23,610 nucleotides of DNA from assembly GCA_002683775.1 (NCBI GenBank), contig NYTT01000050.1, positions 1-23,610 on the forward strand, in the 5' to 3' direction. The DNA is from Flavobacteriales bacterium (GTDB lineage Bacteria > Bacteroidota > Bacteroidia > Flavobacteriales > BACL11). The position numbers and the translations under genes were made by a program. The notes beneath the pieces are model-generated. The model was not told the origin of the DNA. It searched no databases and was given only the letters and a program-made list of their open reading frames with translations. This document shows, piece after piece, positions 16,824-22,319 of the stretch (within the stretch, counting starts at the first letter, position 1; each line of letters begins with the position of its first letter).

Positions 16824-17477
16824 ATGGAACCAAAGAAAAACCCAAAAATAAGTTTAGAGAAGAAAAAAGGACTCTTTTTTCAGATAGGATTAATAATTAC
16901 ACTGCTTGTCATATTTGGAGCTTTTGAGTGGAAAAGTTATGATAAAGTCGCATACAATTTAGGTCAATTGAGCCTTGATGATCTTGAGGAAGAAATTATT
17001 CCTATAACTCAGCAGGAAGTAAAACCACCACCACCACCACCACCACCACCCGAAGTAATTGAAATTGTTGAGGATGAAGTTGAAATAGAGGATGAGGTTG
17101 AGATAGAAGATACTGAATCAGATGAAGATGAGATGATTGAAATTGAAGAGGAGTCTGATGATGAATTTTTTATGGTTGTGGAAAATATGCCAGAATTTCC
17201 AGGAGGAGATTTAGGACTTATGAAATACATTCAAAAAAATGTAAAATACCCACCAATTGCTAAGGAATATAATATTACAGGTAAAGTTTATGTCAGTTTT
17301 ATTGTAGATAAATCAGGATCTGTTACTAATGTTAAAGTTGTTAGAGGTGTAGATAAGAATCTTGATGCAGAGGCTGTCAGAGTTGTTAAATCATTACCAA
17401 AATATAAGCCAGGCCAGCAAAGAGGAAAACCTGTTAGAGTAATGTTTACAATTCCAATAAATTTTACACTTAGCTAA
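16824..17477 (+). CDS. tonB: Energy transducer TonB
   Basis: 217 residues. TonB links the inner-membrane ExbB/ExbD motor to outer-membrane TonB-dependent receptors. A short basic cytoplasmic tail (KKNPKISLEKKK) precedes one membrane helix (about 17-34). Then come a run of nine prolines (68-76) and a strongly acidic linker (about 77-115) with EDEVEI repeats. The C-terminal TonB domain (about 120-217) has MPEFPGGDLGLMKYIQKNVKYP, GKVYVSFIVDKSGSV, and VMFTIPINFTL at the end. The VENMPEFPGG start of this domain is typical of Bacteroidota TonB proteins. It follows gcvH by 9 bases and is probably co-transcribed with it. exbB/exbD are not present here, and several TonB paralogues per genome are common, so its specific receptor is unknown. 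Confidence 0.93.
   Translation: MEPKKNPKISLEKKKGLFFQIGLIITLLVIFGAFEWKSYDKVAYNLGQLSLDDLEEEIIPITQQEVKPPPPPPPPPEVIEIVEDEVEIEDEVEIEDTESDEDEMIEIEEESDDEFFMVVENMPEFPGGDLGLMKYIQKNVKYPPIAKEYNITGKVYVSFIVDKSGSVTNVKVVRGVDKNLDAEAVRVVKSLPKYKPGQQRGKPVRVMFTIPINFTLS
17025..17051 (+). repeat. (CCA)8-CCC triplet repeat encoding nine prolines in TonB
   Basis: Eight consecutive CCA codons and one CCC encode an unbroken proline run. It would form a rigid spacer in the periplasmic linker. The near-perfect trinucleotide repeat could change length by slippage in whole codons without breaking the frame. Confidence 0.9.
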
Positions 17478-17500
17478 TATTTGAATTGCTAAATTTTTTT
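17470..17500 (+). terminator. Possible weak terminator between tonB and fumC
   Basis: TTAGC (17470-17474) can pair with GCTAA (17488-17492) across a 13-base loop, followed by seven T residues. The stem has only five pairs and overlaps the tonB stop codon, so this is tentative. It sits where the convergent tonB and fumC genes meet. Confidence 0.3.
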
Positions 17501-18890
17501 AGCCCCCACACATGTCTTCTGGCCGAACCCATAAATCAAATTCTTCTGATGTAAGGTAGCCTGATTTAACACTTTCTTCTTTTAATGTGGTTCCATTTGT
17601 ATGAGCATTCTTGGCAATTTCTGCTGATTTCTCATATCCAATTTTAGTGTTTAATGCGGTAACTAGCATTAGTGAATTATCAAGATTTTTTTTCAAATTC
17701 GCATTATTTGGCTTAATCCCTATTACACAATTAGTATTAAATGAAAAACATGAATCTGCAAGAAGTCTAGCTGATTGAAGAAAATTATACGCCATTACAG
17801 GCTTGAATACATTTAACTCATATTGTCCTTGCATTCCTGCTACACTTATAGTTGTATCATTTCCAATGACTTGTGCGCATACCATTGTTAGAGCTTCACA
17901 CTGAGTAGGATTAACTTTTCCCGGCATGATAGATGATCCTGGTTCATTTGATGGAATTATAATCTCCCCAATTCCACTTCGAGGTCCTGATGCTAACATC
18001 CGTATATCATTAGCAATTTTATTTAATGAAACTGCTAATTGTTTAAGTGCACCATGAGATTCAACAATTGCATCATGTGCTGCTAATGCTTCAAATTTAT
18101 TATTAGCAGTGACAAAAGGAAGTTGTGTGAACTCTGCAATATATTTTGCGACTAATTCTGAATACCCTTTAGGTGTATTTATTCCTGTTCCAACTGCAGT
18201 TCCGCCAAGTGCTAACTCTGACAAGTGATTAAGAGAATTGTATAACGATTTTATCCCAAAATTTAATTGAGCTTCATAGCCTGAAAAAACTTGACCTAAT
18301 TTGAGAGGTGTAGCATCCATTAAATGTGTTCTTCCAATTTTAACTATTCCTATAAAAGCTCTTGCTTTTGATCCTAGTTCTTTCCTTAAGTTTATTATTG
18401 AAGGAATTGTTTTTTCTTGAAGTATTTTATAGCTTGCAATATGCATTCCTGTTGGAAATGTATCATTTGAGCTTTGCGACTTATTTACATCATCATTTGG
18501 ATGAATAAACTTTTTTTCATCTGATAATGACCCTCCATTTATTACATGAGCTCGATTAGCTATTACTTCATTGATATTCATATTGCTTTGAGTTCCACTA
18601 CCTGTTTGCCAAATAACTAAAGGAAACTGTTCATTATGAATTCCGCTAATAATCTCATCACATACCTTTGAAATTAGATCTCTCTTATCTATCGAAATCA
18701 CTCCTAAGTCAAAGTTAGTATAAGCTGCCGCTTTTTTTAAATATGCAAATCCATAAATAATTTCTAAAGGCATAGATGCAGTATCTCCAATTTTAAAATT
18801 ATTGATGCTACGTTGAGTTTGCGCTCCCCAATATTTGTCTGCTGGAACTTTAACTTCTCCCATTGTATCTTTTTCTATTCTATATTTCAT
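17499..18890 (-). CDS. fumC: Class II fumarate hydratase
   Basis: 463 residues. It catalyses the reversible hydration of fumarate to (S)-malate in the TCA cycle, in the cytoplasm. It is iron-independent and tetrameric in the family. Conserved blocks are present: SGSGTQSNMN (97-105), SSNDTFPT (140-147), GRTHLMDATP (186-195) and the mobile signature loop GSSIMPGKVNP (318-328). The C-terminal region has TLKEESVKSGYL and RPEDM. The choice of fumarase over aspartase or argininosuccinate lyase rests on the overall FumC-like length and the VKVPADKYWGAQTQRS start. It is convergent with tonB and divergent from the small ORF at 18948. No exact promoter box was found in the 57-base upstream gap. Confidence 0.94.
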   Translation of the reverse strand: MKYRIEKDTMGEVKVPADKYWGAQTQRSINNFKIGDTASMPLEIIYGFAYLKKAAAYTNFDLGVISIDKRDLISKVCDEIISGIHNEQFPLVIWQTGSGTQSNMNINEVIANRAHVINGGSLSDEKKFIHPNDDVNKSQSSNDTFPTGMHIASYKILQEKTIPSIINLRKELGSKARAFIGIVKIGRTHLMDATPLKLGQVFSGYEAQLNFGIKSLYNSLNHLSELALGGTAVGTGINTPKGYSELVAKYIAEFTQLPFVTANNKFEALAAHDAIVESHGALKQLAVSLNKIANDIRMLASGPRSGIGEIIIPSNEPGSSIMPGKVNPTQCEALTMVCAQVIGNDTTISVAGMQGQYELNVFKPVMAYNFLQSARLLADSCFSFNTNCVIGIKPNNANLKKNLDNSLMLVTALNTKIGYEKSAEIAKNAHTNGTTLKEESVKSGYLTSEEFDLWVRPEDMCGG

Positions 18891-18947
18891 CTTAAATTCT
18901 TTTGATATTCTTATTTCTTGTTGTTTCTTTGTGTAAAATTACTAATT

Positions 18948-19091
18948 ATGAAATTTATAGGCTTTTTAATATTTGTTTTTGTTTTTTTAATGGCATTTTG
19001 GTGTCTACTTTTTTTAGGTGGAGTAGTCCCTTATTTTATTTATGTTTGGCTACGAGAGGGGAAATTAGATAAAGATCAGATTCCTAATTAA
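18948..19091 (+). CDS. Predicted 47-residue single-span membrane microprotein
   Basis: An ATG at 18948 opens a 47-codon frame ending in TAA at 19089-19091. The protein starts MKFIGFLIFVFVFLMAFWC, continues with a hydrophobic stretch to about residue 35 (GGVVPYFIYVW), and ends in a charged tail (REGKLDKDQ). It would be a small inner-membrane protein with one long or two short helices and a cytoplasmic charged end. It fills an otherwise unexplained gap between fumC and the arsC-like gene and overlaps the 3' end of the latter, on the opposite strand, by 8 bases. I do not recognise a family. Support comes from the coherent membrane-protein composition and exact fit to the gap. AT-rich DNA also favours such Phe/Leu-rich frames by chance, so it needs conservation evidence. 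Confidence 0.5.
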   Translation: MKFIGFLIFVFVFLMAFWCLLFLGGVVPYFIYVWLREGKLDKDQIPN

Positions 19092-19434
19092 AAATTTCTT
19101 GTACTCTTTCAGCTGGTCTAGCAATTACCCCTAAATTATTATTTATTACAATAGGTCTTTCTAAAATTATTGGATTCTCAATTATTAACTTTATTATTTC
19201 TTTCTCTGTCAATTCTATTTTAGAATAGTTTTCTTTCCATACTTTTTCGTTCTTTCGCACAATATTATATGGTTTTAATTTTAAAACTTTTAATATTAAT
19301 TTTAATTCTTTAATTGTAATTGGTTGTGTAAGGTATTCAATTATTTCGATTTTCATTTTTTTTTCTAGAATTAGCTCAAGTGCTCTTCTACTTTTACTGC
19401 AACTAGGGTTGTGATAGATTTTTATTTTATTCAT
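19084..19434 (-). CDS. ArsC-family (arsenate reductase-like, glutaredoxin-linked) protein
   Basis: 116 residues from the ATG at 19434. An upstream in-frame TTG at 19440 would add only two residues. The fold is the ArsC branch of the thioredoxin superfamily. The catalytic loop YHNPSCSKSR holds Cys12, and arginines at positions 60, 93 (in NPIILERPIV) and 106 correspond to the Arg60/94/107 set of the classical plasmid ArsC. This supports a real arsenate reductase active site over the Spx/YffB-like relatives. The reaction would be arsenate to arsenite with glutathione/glutaredoxin or a similar thiol. No arsenite pump or ArsR regulator is nearby, so the physiological role is uncertain. The start overlaps the prfB stop by 8 bases, suggesting translational coupling within a recX-prfB-arsC-like operon. 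Confidence 0.85.
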   Translation of the reverse strand: MNKIKIYHNPSCSKSRRALELILEKKMKIEIIEYLTQPITIKELKLILKVLKLKPYNIVRKNEKVWKENYSKIELTEKEIIKLIIENPIILERPIVINNNLGVIARPAERVQEIFN

Positions 19435-20503
19435 GTCCAAATTCCATTAAATATGATTTTATGAAGGGATTTATATCCCCATTAAGAACAGCGTCAGGGT
19501 TCGAACTTTCGTAGCTTGTTCTTAAATCCTTTACCATTTTATAAGGGTGTAATACATAATTTCTTATTTGAGAGCCCCATTCTATCTTCTTCTTTTCTAC
19601 ATTTAGTTTATTTTTTTCTTCTTGAATTTTACGTATTTCTAATTCATAAAGTTGAGATTTTAATAATTGTATTGCTTTTGCCTTATTTTCTAATTGTGAC
19701 CTTGATTCCGAATTTTCTATTGTAATACCTGTTGGTTCGTGCTTTAGTCTAACTGCTGATTCAGTTTTATTTACCCCTTGTCCACCAGCTCCACTTGCTC
19801 TGAAAGTATCCCAGCTAATTTCTGAAGGATCAATAACAATTTCTACTGTGTCATCTGCTAAAGGGTAAACAAATACAGATGCAAAAGATGTGTGTCTCTT
19901 AGCGTTTGAATCAAAAGGAGATATCCTTACAAGTCTATGCACTCCATTCTCTCCTTTAAGATGTCCAAAGGAAAATTCGCCTTCAAATTCAAGCGTAACT
20001 GATTTAATTCCAACAGGTTCGGCTTTTTGGATATCTAATGTTTTTATTTTGTAGTGATTTTTCTCTCCCCACATAAGGTACATGCGCATTATCATTTCTG
20101 CCCAGTCTTGACTTTCAGTCCCGCCTGCTCCAGGAGTTATTACCATTACTGCAGATAAGTTGTCTTCTTCAGCACTTAACATATTTTTGAATTCAAGATC
20201 TTCTACTGATAATCTTGTTATGCTAAGCTGACTTTCAAGTTCACTTATATCTGCTTCTAACTCAATTAAAACTTCTAGTTCTACTATGTTTTTTTCAATG
20301 ATTTCAAAAGATGTTACCCAAAGCTTTAAAGAACTAATTTGTTTTAATATTTTTTGTGCTTCGACTGGATTTTCCCAAAATTTTTCAGATTGAGTAATTT
20401 CTTCTAGTTTCATGATTTTAGCTTTTTTAATATCTATATCAAGAAATTTTGATAATTCATCTTTTCTTTTCGAAAGATTTTTTAGATGATCTTTTGTTAC
20501 CAT
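19427..20503 (-). CDS. prfB: Peptide chain release factor 2
   Basis: 358 residues. RF2 recognises UGA and UAA and triggers peptide release on the ribosome. The helical N-terminal domain (about 1-105) is followed by the codon-recognition region with SPF at 195-197, the RF2-specific tripeptide. The GGQ hydrolysis motif is at 240-242 (ASGAGGQGVNKTESAVR). RF1 would carry PxT instead of SPF. In many bacteria prfB contains an in-frame UGA near codon 25 that is bypassed by a +1 frameshift. Here codons 20-24 read TTT CTT GAT ATA GAT (FLDID) in one continuous frame, so that autoregulatory site is missing. It lies 13 bases after recX and overlaps the arsC-like start by 8 bases. Confidence 0.96.
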   Translation of the reverse strand: MVTKDHLKNLSKRKDELSKFLDIDIKKAKIMKLEEITQSEKFWENPVEAQKILKQISSLKLWVTSFEIIEKNIVELEVLIELEADISELESQLSITRLSVEDLEFKNMLSAEEDNLSAVMVITPGAGGTESQDWAEMIMRMYLMWGEKNHYKIKTLDIQKAEPVGIKSVTLEFEGEFSFGHLKGENGVHRLVRISPFDSNAKRHTSFASVFVYPLADDTVEIVIDPSEISWDTFRASGAGGQGVNKTESAVRLKHEPTGITIENSESRSQLENKAKAIQLLKSQLYELEIRKIQEEKNKLNVEKKKIEWGSQIRNYVLHPYKMVKDLRTSYESSNPDAVLNGDINPFIKSYLMEFGHE

Positions 20504-20516
20504 TTTACAAAAATAA

Positions 20517-20990
20517 TTATTCTTTTAATTCTCTAAGTTTTTCCCAAACTAAGTTGCTTTCATATCCTTTTCCTATTAAGTAGTTTGCTATCTTTTTCTT
20601 TTTTTCATAGTAGTTTAATGTATTTATAGATTGTTTTTTTTTATTAAATTGAGTATCTAATTCTTTACTATAATCCATATCGCTAATTTCATTTAAGGAG
20701 CTTATTATTGTTGTGGAGTTTATATTTTTTCTTTTTAATTCATTTACGATTTTTATCTTACCCCACTTTTTGATTCTAAATTTTCCTCTGCAAAATGATT
20801 TGGAATATCTTTTGTCATTTATGAAATCTTCTTGTATAAGTATTTCTAAAATTTTATTTTGATTTTTATTTGTTATTCGCCATGATTTCATTTTAGTTAC
20901 TATATCATTACTACATCTTTCCTGAATTGCGCAATAACTTTTTAATTGTTCAATTAAATTTTTTATGTCGTAATTACTTTTATCAACCAT
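20517..20990 (-). CDS. recX: RecX family regulatory protein
   Basis: 157 residues, the usual RecX size. RecX binds RecA filaments and inhibits or modulates recombinase activity. The three-helix RecX repeats are visible: SYCAIQERCSNDIVTKMKSW near the N-terminus, then ILIQEDFINDKRYSKSFCRGKFRIKKWGKIKIVNELKRKNI. The C-terminal repeat has YYEKKKKIANYLIGKGYESNLVWEKL. These match the classical yC..qeR, FiDD.Rya..f, and wG..kI..eL patterns. recA itself is not in the window. The start is the ATG at 20990, four bases downstream of an exact -7 promoter box, so the message appears leaderless. It heads the recX-prfB-arsC-like operon. Confidence 0.88.
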   Translation of the reverse strand: MVDKSNYDIKNLIEQLKSYCAIQERCSNDIVTKMKSWRITNKNQNKILEILIQEDFINDKRYSKSFCRGKFRIKKWGKIKIVNELKRKNINSTTIISSLNEISDMDYSKELDTQFNKKKQSINTLNYYEKKKKIANYLIGKGYESNLVWEKLRELKE

Positions 20991-20994
20991 AAAT

Positions 20995-21002
20995 CAAATG
21001 TA
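20995..21002 (-). promoter_or_regulatory. -7 promoter box for recX-prfB-arsC-like operon
   Basis: The minus strand reads TACATTTG, an exact TAnnTTTG. Its final G is 5 bases before the recX ATG, which places the predicted transcript start at the start codon itself. No TTG -33 element is apparent at the normal spacing. Confidence 0.5.
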
Positions 21003-21022
21003 GGGTTTATGTTTTTAAATAG

Positions 21023-21030
21023 TACTTTTG
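21023..21030 (+). promoter_or_regulatory. -7 promoter box for the MFS transporter gene
   Basis: TACTTTTG is an exact TAnnTTTG. It lies inside the longest possible reading frame (ATG at 21009), and the predicted transcript start (about 21037) coincides with the in-frame GTG at 21036. This argues for GTG as the true start. It is 20 bases from the oppositely oriented recX box. Confidence 0.45.
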
Positions 21031-21035
21031 TATTT

Positions 21036-22319
21036 GTGAAAAATAGATACACCATTACCCTTCTTTTCTTGGCCAATATAATATCTGGTTTTGCTCAGGG
21101 TATTAGTATGGTAGCTATACCTTGGTATTTTGTTAAGGTAGTTGATAATGCAGAATATTTTGCAAATTCTTATCTCTTAATAACTTTTCTTACACTTTTT
21201 TGGGGGATATATGCTGGAACACTTGTTGATAGATACTCAAGAAAAAAACTTTTTATAGTATTTAATGCAATTTGTGGTATATTGATAGGTGCTATAGCTT
21301 TTGTAGGTTTTTATACTGGTACCCTAAATGATATTTTAGTAGTATTTGTATTTGGAGTAACTATTTTTAACTATAACATTCACTATCCTAACTTATATGC
21401 TTTTGGTCAAGAAATAACAGAACCAAAATTTTATGGAAAGCTTAACTCTTATATTGAAGTTCAAGGACAAGTAACTTCAGTTATAGCAGGTGCATTTGCT
21501 GCAATTTTACTTACCGGAACATCAAATAATAGTTTGGAAATAGCAGGGTTTTCAATTTATATTCCATTTAATATTAAACCATGGGAAATATATGAAATTT
21601 TTTTGATGGATGCTATAACATATTTGTTAGTGATTTTTATTTTTCTTTTAATGAGGTATACTCCAATTTCAAATGAAAATATTAATACCGATGGGTTATT
21701 AAGCAGATTAAAAGGAGGATTTGATTATTTATTTAGCCATCTTAATATTTTTATTTTTGGATTAGCATCTTATATGTTGTTTGCATTTACATTAGTGGAA
21801 ATACATGTTTTACTCCCCTCATACGTTAAGAATTTTCTAAATATGGATGGAAATACCTTTGCCTCAGCTGAAATATACTATTCCTTTGGGGCTATTTTTT
21901 CAGGTTTTTTGATATTAAGAATATTTAAAAATATAAATACTGTATTGGCAGTAATAATTTTGATGCTTGTTGTTTCTGTAGCATTCTGCTTAATTGCTGT
22001 GTATAAATTAATAGTTATATTTTTTGTTGTTAATTTTTTAATAGGTATTACAAATGCTGGCGTTAGAATTCTCAGAACAACATATATCTTCAATCATGTG
22101 CCAAACAATTTGATTGGAAGGACAAACTCTGTTTTTAATATGTTAAATATTATCTTTAGAATGATACTGATTGGTCTTTTTACAATTTCCTATTTCCAAA
22201 TTGATGATAATATTAGATATGGGTATTTAGTAGGATCGTTAATGATGATATTATCAATTGTACCTCTTTTGATATGGTATAAAAGAATAGTTTTATCAGA
22301 AAAAACTTTTATTTCTTAA
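21036..22319 (+). CDS. Major facilitator superfamily transporter
   Basis: About 427 residues from the GTG at 21036. The alternative ATG at 21009 adds nine residues (MFLNSTFVF) and lies upstream of the promoter box. The protein is an integral inner-membrane carrier with about 12 helices. The first helix has TLLFLANIISGFAQGISM, and the loop between helices 2 and 3 carries GTLVDRYSRKKLF, the MFS motif A. The sequence resembles the drug-efflux/enterobactin-exporter-like group of MFS proteins, but substrate cannot be read from it. A segment near residues 150-195 with periplasm-like polar residues separates the halves less cleanly than usual. It is divergent from recX and overlaps the convergent RNase G gene by 11 bases at the 3' end. 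Confidence 0.88.
   Translation: MKNRYTITLLFLANIISGFAQGISMVAIPWYFVKVVDNAEYFANSYLLITFLTLFWGIYAGTLVDRYSRKKLFIVFNAICGILIGAIAFVGFYTGTLNDILVVFVFGVTIFNYNIHYPNLYAFGQEITEPKFYGKLNSYIEVQGQVTSVIAGAFAAILLTGTSNNSLEIAGFSIYIPFNIKPWEIYEIFLMDAITYLLVIFIFLLMRYTPISNENINTDGLLSRLKGGFDYLFSHLNIFIFGLASYMLFAFTLVEIHVLLPSYVKNFLNMDGNTFASAEIYYSFGAIFSGFLILRIFKNINTVLAVIILMLVVSVAFCLIAVYKLIVIFFVVNFLIGITNAGVRILRTTYIFNHVPNNLIGRTNSVFNMLNIIFRMILIGLFTISYFQIDDNIRYGYLVGSLMMILSIVPLLIWYKRIVLSEKTFIS

Noticed and set aside
17025..17051. CCA repeat as a possible CRISPR-like or mobile repeat
   Set aside because: It is a codon-phase triplet repeat with no spacers, encoding the usual TonB proline run.
17009..17230. Minus-strand frame opposite tonB with poly-Gly and Ser/Ile repeats
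   Set aside because: It is the antisense shadow of the proline run and acidic linker of tonB, with no start context or homology.
19435..19440. TTG start at 19440 for the arsC-like gene
   Set aside because: The ATG two codons later aligns the catalytic Cys at position 12 as in ArsC and is a stronger start.
21009..21035. ATG start at 21009 for the MFS transporter
   Set aside because: It lies upstream of the likely promoter box, and the added residues do not resemble an MFS N-terminus. The GTG at 21036 is preferred, though not proven.
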